Assembly: GCA_946998205.1 (NCBI GenBank)
Contig: CAMPYJ010000001.1
Span: 75,246 to 139,245, forward strand
DNA: 64,000 nucleotides
Direction: 5' to 3'
From: an uncultured Prevotella sp.
GTDB taxonomy: Bacteria; Bacteroidota; Bacteroidia; Bacteroidales; Bacteroidaceae
Shown piece by piece: positions 26,522 to 36,105 of this stretch. The position numbers were made by a program, and so were the translations under genes. The notes beneath the pieces were generated by a model. That model was not told the DNA's origin. It saw nothing but the letters and a program-made list of their open reading frames with translations, and made no database searches. How positions within the stretch are numbered: the stretch's first letter is position 1; every line of letters begins with the position of its first letter.

Positions 26522-29062
26522 TTACCTTATTTCTTTTCTGGTTTCTTCAGTGCCGTCAGCATACTTTGTCTTAATGATGTTTATTCCCTTGTGTGGCACA
26601 TTTATTTTCATACCGTATTGGTTATAACACACTTTAGATACTATTACCTTGCCATTGTGAGTTTCTTGTATACCCGCAGTATCCGAACCTTTGTAAACCG
26701 TCATATTTGCTGGGTTTCCATTAAGATTATATACCTGCCAATTCCTCTCGTGCGCTAAATTTACCTGTGCCTTTGTGCAATCATTTTTTTCAGCACCTAA
26801 TGTTGTGTCAACAATGATAAGCATTCCTGTTGAACGACCTTTTCTGTCAGGAAGACTATTAATCATGTTTGTCATATTTTCCCCCTTGATATTATTGCCG
26901 TAACAATTTACATAGCTCAAGTCTTTGCAAGCAGAAAAATCAATCATTTCAAATTGGTTGATTTCCCCACTAAATGTTTGCAATGCTTGGTTTTTGCTTA
27001 AATCAATTTCGCTTATTTGATTCAATCCACACATCAACTCCGTCAGTTTAAGTTCGTGGGTAACATCAATGTGTGAAAGTTGTGCATAAAGAGCTTGCAG
27101 TTTTATCAATTCCGTGTATATTGTAGCAGTATTCTCTATCAGGTTTAGGGTTAAGCTTTTTCCGTTCCAGCCAGACAACGCAGCCCCCTCAATGAATGGT
27201 GCAGTAGCAGGAGTAGTCGTTTCAATAGAAATCATCGCAAACCCCTTTTCCGGGCGAGATATTTTGAAATAAGCATCACCTTTCCTTATTTGTTCAAACC
27301 TTGCAGTGATTTTTGTAGTCTCTTTTATTATAGCAGTTTTGGTCGCTGTAATATCAGTTTCGTTTGCTTTCAATTCGGTCAATTCATATCCATTTTCAGG
27401 TATGACGTTGAACGTTAATTCTGTTCCGTATATCACTTTTGTCAAATCAACACCATTGCCTACGGTAATCTTACCATTTTTTGCAGCTTCGATAGTTACC
27501 GTCAAATAGGTAGGATCAGAACCGTCATAGTTTATTCCCATACCATACATACCCCCATTGATATAGTCTTTTATAGTCCAAGACTTATCATTTGCCATAA
27601 CAACATCGCTCTTTAGTGCAACATTTTTTTCCGTTCCAGCTGGTGCTTGTGTGTCAATAATGTAAAGAAGCGGCTTTTTTGACTTGCCATCATACAAAGA
27701 ATTTACCATTGCCGTCATCTTACTTCCTATGAGTGCGTTTCTGTAGCAATTTACTCTATACAATCCGCTTGAACCTGTCAAGTCGAGTGTTTCCAATTTA
27801 TTTTGTTGGCAATGCAATTGCAAAAGTGCGCTATGATTTTTTAAAATGAGAGTTTTTATCTCATTGTTAGAGCAATCTAAATAAGTTATAGGGCTTCCTT
27901 CGTCTGAAGAAAATTGAGTAATGTTATTTCCACTACAGGTTAACTCTCCCACGTCACCCTTGATAGTTATGTTTTGTTTGGTAAGCGTCAGCGTTTGTTT
28001 TCCAGAATAAGGCGCACTTTCGGCTACACCGTCAATTAAGATTTCAGCATCACCAACAGCCTTAATTTCTAACCTTATTTTTTCACCAATTTGTTTTGTT
28101 GTTGTGAAGACAATATTATGCTTACTAACTTCTGGTACATAGTCTATCCCATTAAAAGTTCCTCCTATCATACTGCCATTATCTGTTCCATCCAGCCAGT
28201 CGCACATAATCCAACCTTTTGCCTTAGCTGCTTCAACATCCTTCACATAACACTTGTTACCTTCGTTTTTATTGCGTGTGTTCACGACATACAACATCGG
28301 AGGGCCCTGTGTTGGGCGTGGCAATTTTTTGATAAAGTCATCCATGCCTTGTCCTTCTATTTTATTGCTGTAAACCTTTATCCACCACAAAGAGGTATTT
28401 TTGCTCAAATCCAATGTTGTAAGCAGATTTTGTTCCGCATACAAGTCAGCCAATGCCGTACAATTGCTTATGTCAAGTCTCGCTAATCGATTATTGCCGC
28501 ATTCCAATCGTTTCAACGCCTTATTGGCACTTCCAGTTGTAAGCGTTGTTAATTTATTGTGACAGACAACCAATTTTTCTAAGTTCTCATTCATGCTAAC
28601 GTCCAACGCTGACAAATTATTATCATGGCAATCTAAAGTGTTCAAGGTAATACATTTGTTAATTTCCAAATCGCTTAATTTATTCTCATAACATTTTAAG
28701 ATTTGAAGTTTCGGAGCATCAGCAACAAGTTCTGTCAATTGGCATTTGTAGCATTCCAATTGTGTCAAATTGCCTGAAATAACAATTTCTTTTGTAGGGT
28801 CTACAACTTCATATTCACCATAGAAATCGTTCTTTTTTACGCCACCAGAAATGTTAGCCTCATTAAAAGGTTGGGTATAAATGCGTAGCTTTGTGCCAAC
28901 GGGCGCTTCCGTTTTCATTTTAATAGTTGCTTGACGTTGCGCCCAAACTTTGTTTGGCAGCATGACACATAGCACATTCATAACCAGTAGCAATATCAGC
29001 TTTAGCTTGCTACAATCTTGTTTTTGCGTTTTACTAATGTAGTTTACGAATGAATGTTTCAT
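26522..29062 (-). CDS. Secreted leucine-rich-repeat protein with three modules
   Basis: This 846-residue surface or secreted protein has an N-terminal signal segment (about residues 20-42, ending VWAQ). Three leucine-rich-repeat blocks follow, with units like LDCHDNNLSALDVSMNENLE. Each block ends in a similar cap: MDDFIKKLP, MTAMVNSLYD and MTNMINSLPD, each followed by LYVVNT/LYIIDT/IIVDT and then a K-x-W-x-x-x-D/N-x-x-x-G segment. Between blocks two and three, ITVGNGVDLTKVIYGTELTF begins an InlB-type B-repeat-like domain. The last 60 residues resemble a T9SS sorting domain. It probably binds host or matrix ligands (inference). Codon use is more AT-rich than in the core genes around it. Confidence 0.85.
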   Translation of the reverse strand: MKHSFVNYISKTQKQDCSKLKLILLLVMNVLCVMLPNKVWAQRQATIKMKTEAPVGTKLRIYTQPFNEANISGGVKKNDFYGEYEVVDPTKEIVISGNLTQLECYKCQLTELVADAPKLQILKCYENKLSDLEINKCITLNTLDCHDNNLSALDVSMNENLEKLVVCHNKLTTLTTGSANKALKRLECGNNRLARLDISNCTALADLYAEQNLLTTLDLSKNTSLWWIKVYSNKIEGQGMDDFIKKLPRPTQGPPMLYVVNTRNKNEGNKCYVKDVEAAKAKGWIMCDWLDGTDNGSMIGGTFNGIDYVPEVSKHNIVFTTTKQIGEKIRLEIKAVGDAEILIDGVAESAPYSGKQTLTLTKQNITIKGDVGELTCSGNNITQFSSDEGSPITYLDCSNNEIKTLILKNHSALLQLHCQQNKLETLDLTGSSGLYRVNCYRNALIGSKMTAMVNSLYDGKSKKPLLYIIDTQAPAGTEKNVALKSDVVMANDKSWTIKDYINGGMYGMGINYDGSDPTYLTVTIEAAKNGKITVGNGVDLTKVIYGTELTFNVIPENGYELTELKANETDITATKTAIIKETTKITARFEQIRKGDAYFKISRPEKGFAMISIETTTPATAPFIEGAALSGWNGKSLTLNLIENTATIYTELIKLQALYAQLSHIDVTHELKLTELMCGLNQISEIDLSKNQALQTFSGEINQFEMIDFSACKDLSYVNCYGNNIKGENMTNMINSLPDRKGRSTGMLIIVDTTLGAEKNDCTKAQVNLAHERNWQVYNLNGNPANMTVYKGSDTAGIQETHNGKVIVSKVCYNQYGMKINVPHKGINIIKTKYADGTEETRKEIR

Positions 29063-29136
29063 ACATATTTGGTTAAAAAATTGATAATATAAGTACGTTG
29101 TTGTTTTGCTTATTTAAAATAGAATTAATCTATATA

Positions 29137-29393
29137 GGGCGGTTCTATCAATCAGCTTTGACAGTTTGTGGGACTATTTTTGAGGTCAATTTGTTTGTGA
29201 GTGAAGGAGTATAGCGAGCTATACGGCTGAACGAACAAGCAAATTGAACCAAAAACGGAGCAAGCCGAATACAATCAAACTTGTTTGAATTGTTGAGGCG
29301 CAGCCTGTTTTATATAAAAAGAGTCCACAAGATGACAAAACGTAAAAACACTGACATAAAAGAACTTTACGGTGGTAATTTATAGAACCGCCC
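29137..29393 (+). mobile_element. Palindromic MITE-like element, copy 5 (long form, 257 bp)
   Basis: The left end GGGCGGTTCTATCAATCA is slightly decayed and the right end TAATTTATAGAACCGCCC is perfect. The 60-bp block is at 29256-29315, followed by AAAAA. Flanks (TATA and TTAT) are AT-rich but not identical. The remaining intergenic sequence (29394-29559) shows no gene. Confidence 0.85.
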
Positions 29394-29559
29394 TTATACA
29401 ATCTTCAAATGAGCCTGTCTTCTTATCACCACCCTGCCCGATGTAACATTTTTACGGGCAAAGGTAGTGAATAAAGAATACCGAACAATGGCGGTTAACG
29501 TTGGATGCTTACGATACGCAACATTCAACACCTCACAACATTTTAAATCCTTGTGAATC

Positions 29560-31674
29560 TTATTGTACCACAAACTTAAAAACACCATTATTGTTTGTTT
29601 TTACAATGTAAACACCCGGTATCAAATGCAACGTTGCACAACCCTTGTTCTTTACGCTCAATGTATCCACTTGTTTCCCTTGAATGTCATAGACATTTAC
29701 AATAGCGTCTTTGTTGGCACTTAGAGTTATTAGATTACCATTTTGCCATAGTTTTATAGGTCTTTTATTTTCATTTACATAGCTAATAGATGAAGCTGCC
29801 GCTTTCATGGTGACAGGTCTCGTTCTATATTCCTTACCTGCTATTGACAAATCAGGGAAAGCATCTGTTTGCATGCTGCAATACATCTCCGTCTCTTCTG
29901 TCAATTTAAAAGTAAATTTACCATCTACTTCTTCATAATATAACCCTTTCACGACAGGTAGTCCAGCGACATTCTTATTCAACCATATATAAGTTGTAGG
30001 TTGAGGGGCGTTAGTAACACCTTTCAAATGATTAAACGCAGAAAGGTCTACGACATTTCCCCTTATCAATTCGGGAGTTATAAAATAAGGACGTTGTGGA
30101 GCATAAAGATAATTTTCCATATTACGCTTTTCAGGCAACATGTACATTGGTATGGCATTATGTCCACATCTCATCTCTTTCAACAGACTATAATCGGCTG
30201 GCAATTTTAAGTCATTAATTTGATTAAAGGCTATATTCACTCTTTCCAACTTATTCATTTTCGTTAAATTAACAGCTGTAAGTTTGTTGCGTTCAATATT
30301 TAAATCTGTCAAATTGACGTAATCAGAAAGATTCAAAGCATTAATTTGATTACCAGCAAGCGAAAGTTTTATTATCGTTTTAGTTTTCGGCAGTATTATT
30401 TCGCTTGCATAGCAACCATTAGCTGATAATTCTATTGCGTTTTTAAACAACGAAAAATCAACAGATTGCAATCGGTTATTATCTAAAATTATACGTTTTG
30501 CAGGACTTTCAACCGTACCTTCATTAAAGCCACAGAATCCACTAAGCTCTGGAAATTTGAGCAAGTCTAAATCCTTGCATTGTATTTGAACCAAATGCTT
30601 TTTATCAAATTCAGCATCAAGGAAATTGTGCTTCACGATGGTTTCTGATTTATTCAAAGTAATTTCTTGAATAACTCCATCGCCCCAATTTATTAAACAT
30701 GGACTATTATCCGTTGTGCTTGAAAGCGTTAAATCGAAAGTTAATTTTTCTGTCGTAAACTTATCTGTTGTAAATGCCGCATGAACAGCATCCAATCCTT
30801 TGGACTTTCCCGCTAATTTAATCGGCATAATACCATAACGGTCATTAATATTGTGCAGCTTTGGTAAAGCAGGGTTGTCTACAACACAATAAATTTCACA
30901 ATCATAAGCTTCATTAAAAGTAAAGATTCCATCTTCTTCCTTATAAGTACTTGGATCTATGAGCATTGCTGGGTCGGCATTGTTGCCACGATTATTATAA
31001 CGATACCATGAAAATTTAGAAATTGTACCTTTATATGATAAAAAGTCAGAAAGGTCAACAGTCATTCCTTTTATTTTATTTTTCTCCAAATATACAGGAC
31101 GCATCGGACCGTATGTATAGACAAAAGTCTTCTTTTCCGGAAATTCTGCTAAGGTGAGCCTATTCCTATCAAACACAAAATTTCTTGTAGTTGGCGGCAA
31201 TTTTAAGTCTTCTATCTCATTTGCATTACAAACAACATTTTCTAACTTTGGACAACCGGTAAGGTCTAATTTTTTAAGGGAACTCCATGCACATGAAAAT
31301 TTTAGTAACTCCTTACAGTCAGTAAGTGTAATTTCAGATACTTTTCTATTGCTTATGATCGTAAACTCAATGAAAGGGCCACCCCAAACCTTAACTTTAT
31401 GAATTTTGTTGACAGCCATGTCTGCAAAGTTATAGGACAGCAAATCAGCGTTACCATACGATATTTTCTCATGAGTTCCTGTTCCATCACCATAATCTAT
31501 ATAATATTTTGTACCTGACTTGGCTTTAATTTTCATTGAAAATTGTTCTGTTGATGTTGATTTCGTTTCATACGATGTCGTGAAATTAATTTCATCAGCA
31601 TAAATTACCGTACCTATTCCCAACAGCGGAATCATAATTAATAAACTCAAAAAGTGATGTACTTTTTTCTTCAT
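29560..31674 (-). CDS. Secreted leucine-rich-repeat protein with T9SS sorting domain
   Basis: This is a protein of about 704 residues when started at the ATG at 31674, which gives a clean signal peptide (MKKKVHHFLSLLIMIPLLG); an upstream in-frame ATG at 31791 would add 39 residues ahead of it. Two related halves each carry leucine-rich repeats (LKKLDLTGCPKLENVVCNAN; LTDLNIERNKLTAVNLTKMN), each preceded by an 'INWGDG/IDYGDGTG' PKD-like strand and followed by a VDLSDFLSYKG / VDLSAFNHLKG motif and a FxFxEAYDCEIYC or FTFKLTEETEMYC ending. This points to an internal duplication. The C-terminal 70 residues (YDIQGKQVDTLSV, PGVYIVKTNNNGVFKFVVQ) are a clear T9SS type A sorting domain. The ligand is unknown. 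Confidence 0.85.
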   Translation of the reverse strand: MKKKVHHFLSLLIMIPLLGIGTVIYADEINFTTSYETKSTSTEQFSMKIKAKSGTKYYIDYGDGTGTHEKISYGNADLLSYNFADMAVNKIHKVKVWGGPFIEFTIISNRKVSEITLTDCKELLKFSCAWSSLKKLDLTGCPKLENVVCNANEIEDLKLPPTTRNFVFDRNRLTLAEFPEKKTFVYTYGPMRPVYLEKNKIKGMTVDLSDFLSYKGTISKFSWYRYNNRGNNADPAMLIDPSTYKEEDGIFTFNEAYDCEIYCVVDNPALPKLHNINDRYGIMPIKLAGKSKGLDAVHAAFTTDKFTTEKLTFDLTLSSTTDNSPCLINWGDGVIQEITLNKSETIVKHNFLDAEFDKKHLVQIQCKDLDLLKFPELSGFCGFNEGTVESPAKRIILDNNRLQSVDFSLFKNAIELSANGCYASEIILPKTKTIIKLSLAGNQINALNLSDYVNLTDLNIERNKLTAVNLTKMNKLERVNIAFNQINDLKLPADYSLLKEMRCGHNAIPMYMLPEKRNMENYLYAPQRPYFITPELIRGNVVDLSAFNHLKGVTNAPQPTTYIWLNKNVAGLPVVKGLYYEEVDGKFTFKLTEETEMYCSMQTDAFPDLSIAGKEYRTRPVTMKAAASSISYVNENKRPIKLWQNGNLITLSANKDAIVNVYDIQGKQVDTLSVKNKGCATLHLIPGVYIVKTNNNGVFKFVVQ

Positions 31675-31713
31675 TACACATTTCAGTTTGTTAATAATAT
31701 TTGTAATATTGCG

Positions 31714-31721
31714 CAAAATTA
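31714..31721 (-). promoter_or_regulatory. Candidate -7 box of the 29.6-31.7 kb gene
   Basis: On the minus strand TAATTTTG fits TAnnTTTG, 40 nt before the preferred start codon, which supports the shorter start. Confidence 0.45.
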
Positions 31722-31828
31722 ATACTATTTTGTAATAAAACAGAAAACAATAGTATTTATTTGACAAAAAAAAACACAAATATTGATTCAAGATAGAAGT
31801 ACAAGGCCTGCGGGTATCTTGATATACT

Positions 31829-31941
31829 TAAAACCATGAGAGAGACTGCGGGGTCGCCTTTCGGTTGGGATGCTTAACCCCAAAGAGCATAACCGCCCAT
31901 ACAAATACAGAAAAGGGAGACACCGCGGGCTCAGCAAAGAT
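31829..31941 (-). repeat. Intergenic block E2, homologous to the block at 26078-26190
   Basis: It has the same order of conserved pieces as E1, with the interior diverged. On the minus strand its first bases are TTATCTTTG, a perfect -7 box, so a short transcript could begin inside it. It sits 5' of a secreted leucine-rich-repeat gene, like E1. Confidence 0.55.
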
Positions 31942-32059
31942 AATTTGCCCTGTACTGTGAAACATCATCAAGCAACCGCAAGTAAAAGTTCGCAAATTTT
32001 AGTTCCGCCGATAAAGCAACTTCTTTATTTAAAATTAGATACGCCCTTACGACCATCTT

Positions 32060-32148
32060 ACTTTTCAATCTCCATGCTTTTGCCCTCCAATCTGCATGCT
32101 ATTGCACGGCAAAAGCATGCGTTTATGCGGCTAAAAGCATTGCTTTCA
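32060..32148. repeat. Word-shuffled palindromic intergenic repeat, locus D
   Basis: CATGCTTTTGCC (32073-32084) and GGCAAAAGCATG (32108-32119) form a perfect 12-bp inverted repeat, with more AAAAGCAT words around it. The layout resembles loci A-C but with a different core word, so membership in the same family is tentative. Confidence 0.45.
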
Positions 32149-32259
32149 GTGCGGTTCTATAAATTAGCTTTGACAGATTGCGAGATTGTTTTTTAGGCCG
32201 ATTTGTTTGTAAGTGAAGGAGCATAGCGAGCTATACGACTGGACGAACAAGAAAATTAA
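32149..32259 (+). repeat. Palindromic element, copy 6 (left half only)
   Basis: The copy starts with GTGCGGTTCTATAAATTA and includes the central GCATAGCGAGCTATAC, then stops about 20 nt past the centre, directly against copy 7. It has lost its right arm. Confidence 0.75.
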
Positions 32260-32455
32260 GTGCGGTTCTATAAATTACCATCGTAAAGTTCTTGTTCGGC
32301 AGTCTTTTTACGTTTTGTCATCTTGTTGACTCTTTTTGGTTCAATTTGCTTGTTCGTTCAGTCGTATAGCTCGCTATACTTCTTCACTCACTAACAAATT
32401 GACCTCAAAAAAAAATAGTCTCACAATCTGTCAAAGCTAATTTATAGAACCGCCC
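32260..32455 (-). mobile_element. Palindromic MITE-like element, copy 7 (short form, 196 bp, reversed)
   Basis: It runs from GTGCGGTTCTATAAATTA to TAATTTATAGAACCGCCC. It abuts half-copy 6 head to head. Both start with the same variant GTGCGG, which suggests they derive from one event. The sequence from 32456 to 32695 beyond it shows no gene. Confidence 0.8.
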
Positions 32456-32695
32456 TTTATCGAGAAAGGTAAGGATTAAGAGAGGCGCGCCCTTCGCCGA
32501 GGAGACGCTGGCGTTGAAGCAAAAAAACATCGTTTCCCTGTTTCAACCACGAATGAGCGAATTTGGCAACGGCACGCGGTTGCGTTCAACCACGCCACCC
32601 GTCACTCAACGTTCAACGCCGCCGCCTTTCAATGAAGGAACCGCGTGCTTGTTTTTGACGACAATCAACTTTTTGAGACGGAAAAACCGCGGCAA

Positions 32696-35020
32696 TCATT
32701 CGTAAACATCGTCGATACCAAACCCACCTTCGTCTTGATCATCCTTGGCGCACGGATTGTACCCCTCAGGAAGTCCAAAAGAGGCGTCGGTTTTATATCC
32801 TAACGAAGCATCTTTATAAACTCTCTTCATGAAGTTGGCCCATATCGGCAAAGCCATGGTTGCCCCCTGCCCCATCCTCATGGAGTCGAAATGGATGTCA
32901 CGGTCTTCACCGCCTACCCAGCACCCGCTCACCAGTTGTGGCGTGAACCCCATGAACCATGCGTCAGAATTTCGGTTCGTAGTACCCGTCTTCGCCCCAA
33001 TCTCTCCTTCCATGTCGTACTTGAAGCGCAACCGGCTTGCCGTTCCTCTGTCAACGACTTCCTGGAGGAGCACCAGCATCTTGTTGGCGCTCTCTGCGCT
33101 GATCACCTCGCTCATGCGGGGTTGGAAGGTTGCCAGCACGTTTCCCTCGTTATCTTCTATTTTAGAAACAAACATCGGAGCGGTACGGATGCCGTGGTTG
33201 GCAAAGGCGGTGTATGCGCTGACCATTTCGCCAACCGAAACCTCGCAAGGCCCCAGGCAAAGCGCCATGGAGGGATGGATGTCTGGATTCCGGATGCCGA
33301 AGTCGTGAAGCATACTCACAAACAGCTGTGGGTTCAAGCGGCTCATCAGGTATGCCGAAATCCAATTGTTCGAGTTTGCCAAGCCCCACTTCAGCGTCAC
33401 CATCGATCCGTATCGCCTTCTGTTTGCGTTTCTTGGCGTCCAAGGCCTACCCGCCACCATATACGTTCTCTGCACGTTGGGCGCCTGGTCGCAGGGCGAG
33501 AAGCCGTTCTCCATGGCCAAGGCATACAGAAAGGGCTTGATGGTAGACCCCACTTGCCGGCGTCCGGCCATCACCATGTCATACATGAAGTGGTTGTAGT
33601 CAAGACCACCCACATACGCCTTCACTTGCCCCGTCTGCGGATCCATGCTCATGAAGCCTGCCCGAAGGAACGACTTGTAATAACGGATGGAATCCATGGG
33701 TGTCATTATCGTATCCACGTCACCATGATAGGTAAACACCGACATGTCGACAGGCGTGTTGAACGACTTCTTTATTTCCGCGTCAGTGGCTCCCGCGGCC
33801 TTCAACACCCTATAACGCTCGCTTGCCATCATGGAGCGGTTCAATATCGACCTTATCTCTTTCGGTGTCAGAGCGTTGGTGAAGGGTGCGTTGGGGCATT
33901 TCGCCTTCTCTTTGTCAAATGCCGGTTGCAGAAACTTAGCCACATGGTTGTAAACGGCTTGTTCGGCATACAGCTGCATGCGCGAGTCGATGGTGGTGAA
34001 CACCTTCAGGCCATCTGTGTAGACATTATAGGGCTTGCCGTTTTTCTTCAAATTCTTATTGCACCACCCATAAAGAGGGTCGGTTGCCCAAGCGATGGAG
34101 TCATAGACGAATTGACTCTGGTTCCATGAAGGATAATCGGAACGACGCGGATGAGAGGCCATCATGTATTGGCGAAGGAATTCTCGAAAATAGGTGGCCA
34201 ATCCGTTTTTGTGATCCGTGCAATGAAAGTTCAGTTTCAGCTTCTCATCGGCATACCTGTGACATTCGGCTTTTGAAAGATATCCAGCCTTCTGCATTTG
34301 CCCAAGCACTACATTGCGTCGTTCGGTACATCGTTCGGGATAACGAATGGGATTATAAAGAGACGGATTCTTGCAAAGGCCGATGAGCATGGCCGACTCT
34401 GTGACCGTCAAGTCTTTGGGTTCTTTATTAAAATAGGTGTTCGCAGCAGTCTTGATGCCTACCGCGTTGTGGAGAAAATCAAAATAGTTAAGGTATAATG
34501 CGATGATTTCCTCCTTGGTGTAGTTGCGTTCCAACTTAACGGCGATGACCCATTCGATGGGTTTTTGCAGCATTCGCTCCAACGTGCTCCGCGCCGTTTC
34601 TGAATAGAGCTGTTTAGCCAATTGCTGCGTGATGGTAGACCCCCCCCCTGCGTTCTCTCTTCCCAGAATCCCACGTTTGACGATGGCGCGTCCCAATGCG
34701 AAAAAGTCGATTCCCGAATGTTCATAAAACCGCTCATCCTCGGTTGCCACCAAAGCGTGAACCAAATGTGGTGAAATTTTTGAATAAGGTATGACGATGC
34801 GGTTCTCCTTGTTAAAGTTCCAGGTTCCCAGCACCTTGCCATCTGCCGAATAGACCTGGGTCGCGAAACGACTGATGGGGTTCTGAAGGTCTTCTACATC
34901 AGGCATGTAGCCTATCCACCCGTTCCATATCGCGACAAACGCGACCAGGACGGCACAAAATACCGCGGCCAAAGTTTTCCAAAGGAAATGAACAAATGCC
35001 TTTCTCATTCTCTGCGACAC
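32696..35020 (-). CDS. Penicillin-binding protein 1A (bifunctional)
   Basis: This 774-residue class A PBP builds peptidoglycan in the periplasm. A cytoplasmic stub and one membrane anchor (about residues 8-35) precede the GT51 glycosyltransferase domain with ATEDERFYEHSGID, GGSTITQQLAKQLY and KLERNYTKEEIIALYLN. The transpeptidase domain has the active-site serine in VGSTIKPF (about residue 494), SNN in WGLANSNNWIS, and the KTG box in GAKTGTTNRNSDAWF (about 677). All catalytic motifs are intact. The acidic C-terminus (DDQDEGGFGIDDVYE) is typical of Bacteroidetes homologues. It is divergent from pyrB and monocistronic. Confidence 0.94.
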   Translation of the reverse strand: MSQRMRKAFVHFLWKTLAAVFCAVLVAFVAIWNGWIGYMPDVEDLQNPISRFATQVYSADGKVLGTWNFNKENRIVIPYSKISPHLVHALVATEDERFYEHSGIDFFALGRAIVKRGILGRENAGGGSTITQQLAKQLYSETARSTLERMLQKPIEWVIAVKLERNYTKEEIIALYLNYFDFLHNAVGIKTAANTYFNKEPKDLTVTESAMLIGLCKNPSLYNPIRYPERCTERRNVVLGQMQKAGYLSKAECHRYADEKLKLNFHCTDHKNGLATYFREFLRQYMMASHPRRSDYPSWNQSQFVYDSIAWATDPLYGWCNKNLKKNGKPYNVYTDGLKVFTTIDSRMQLYAEQAVYNHVAKFLQPAFDKEKAKCPNAPFTNALTPKEIRSILNRSMMASERYRVLKAAGATDAEIKKSFNTPVDMSVFTYHGDVDTIMTPMDSIRYYKSFLRAGFMSMDPQTGQVKAYVGGLDYNHFMYDMVMAGRRQVGSTIKPFLYALAMENGFSPCDQAPNVQRTYMVAGRPWTPRNANRRRYGSMVTLKWGLANSNNWISAYLMSRLNPQLFVSMLHDFGIRNPDIHPSMALCLGPCEVSVGEMVSAYTAFANHGIRTAPMFVSKIEDNEGNVLATFQPRMSEVISAESANKMLVLLQEVVDRGTASRLRFKYDMEGEIGAKTGTTNRNSDAWFMGFTPQLVSGCWVGGEDRDIHFDSMRMGQGATMALPIWANFMKRVYKDASLGYKTDASFGLPEGYNPCAKDDQDEGGFGIDDVYE

Positions 35021-35129
35021 ATATAATATTATTGATGCAAAATTACAACATTTCTTTTAATTCTCTATCGTAAATAAAAAATTATAACTAACTTAGCAGT
35101 CAGTTCCAAAAACATATTAATCATACAAA

Positions 35130-36077
35130 ATGGAAAAACGTCATTTTATCACCATCGCCGACCTCACTAAAGACGAGCTGATGTATCTGCTGGCCATGGC
35201 CGGGCAATTTGAAGCCCACCCCAACCGCGAACTATTAAAAGGTAAAGTGGTAGCCACGCTCTTCTATGAGCCGTCAACCAGGACGCGTCTTAGCTTCGAG
35301 ACGGCCGCCAACAGGCTTGGTGCCCGCGTCATAGGTTTTTCAGACGCAAAGGCTTCCAGCGTGTCCAAAGGGGAGACTCTCAAGGACACCATACTCATGG
35401 TTTCCAACTACGCCGACCTCATCGTCATGCGCCATTACATCGAAGGGGCGGCTCAATACGCCAGTGAGGTGGCTCCCGTTCCCATCATCAATGCCGGTGA
35501 CGGTGCTCACATGCACCCTTCACAGTGCCTGCTGGACCTCTACTCCATCTACAAGACGCAAGGAACGCTGGAGAACCTGAACATTTACCTGGTGGGTGAT
35601 TTAAAGTATGGTCGCACGGTGCACTCACTCATCATGGCAATGCGCCACTTCAACCCCACCTTCCACTTCATCGCTCCAAACGAGCTGTCCATGCCCGCTG
35701 AGTACAAGCTGTACTGCCAAGCGCACGGCATCAAATATCAAGAGCACACAGCCTTCAACAGCAAGGTGCTGGCAGACGCCGACATCCTCTACATGACACG
35801 CGTGCAGAAAGAACGCTTCTCCGATCTGATGGAATACGAGCAGGTGAAAAACGTTTACATCCTGCGCAACGACATGCTCAAAAGTGCCAAGGAAAACCTC
35901 AAGATAATGCACCCTCTCCCGCGCATAAACGAAATTGCTTACGACGTGGATGACAATCCGCACGCCTATTACATTCAACAAGCCCAGAACGGACTCTATG
36001 CCAGACAAGCCATACTCAGTCATTGTCTGGGCATCACCCTTGAAGACATCAAGCAAGATAAAACAATCATCAAATAA
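35130..36077 (+). CDS. pyrB: Aspartate carbamoyltransferase catalytic subunit
   Basis: This 315-residue enzyme joins carbamoyl phosphate and aspartate in the first committed step of pyrimidine synthesis. The carbamoyl-phosphate loop FYEPSTRTRLSFETAANRLG (about residues 48-67) and the 80s loop SKGETLKDT are present, as is HMHPSQCLLDLYSIY. HPLPRINEI near the C-terminus completes the active site. The regulatory subunit gene follows 28 nt downstream, so the enzyme is the allosteric class B type. Confidence 0.97.
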   Translation: MEKRHFITIADLTKDELMYLLAMAGQFEAHPNRELLKGKVVATLFYEPSTRTRLSFETAANRLGARVIGFSDAKASSVSKGETLKDTILMVSNYADLIVMRHYIEGAAQYASEVAPVPIINAGDGAHMHPSQCLLDLYSIYKTQGTLENLNIYLVGDLKYGRTVHSLIMAMRHFNPTFHFIAPNELSMPAEYKLYCQAHGIKYQEHTAFNSKVLADADILYMTRVQKERFSDLMEYEQVKNVYILRNDMLKSAKENLKIMHPLPRINEIAYDVDDNPHAYYIQQAQNGLYARQAILSHCLGITLEDIKQDKTIIK

Positions 36078-36105
36078 GTTGTGTAACAACAATAAAAGTC
36101 TGATT

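Noticed and set aside
29219..29401. Short frames inside the palindromic elements, with recurring peptides such as GGSINYHRKV and RFYKLALTDCE
   Set aside because: The peptides recur only because the DNA recurs. Frames are broken differently in each copy, so the elements are non-coding.
32891..34129. A 412-codon plus-strand frame opposite PBP1A
   Set aside because: It is a shadow of the penicillin-binding protein gene, His/Arg-rich and without family features.
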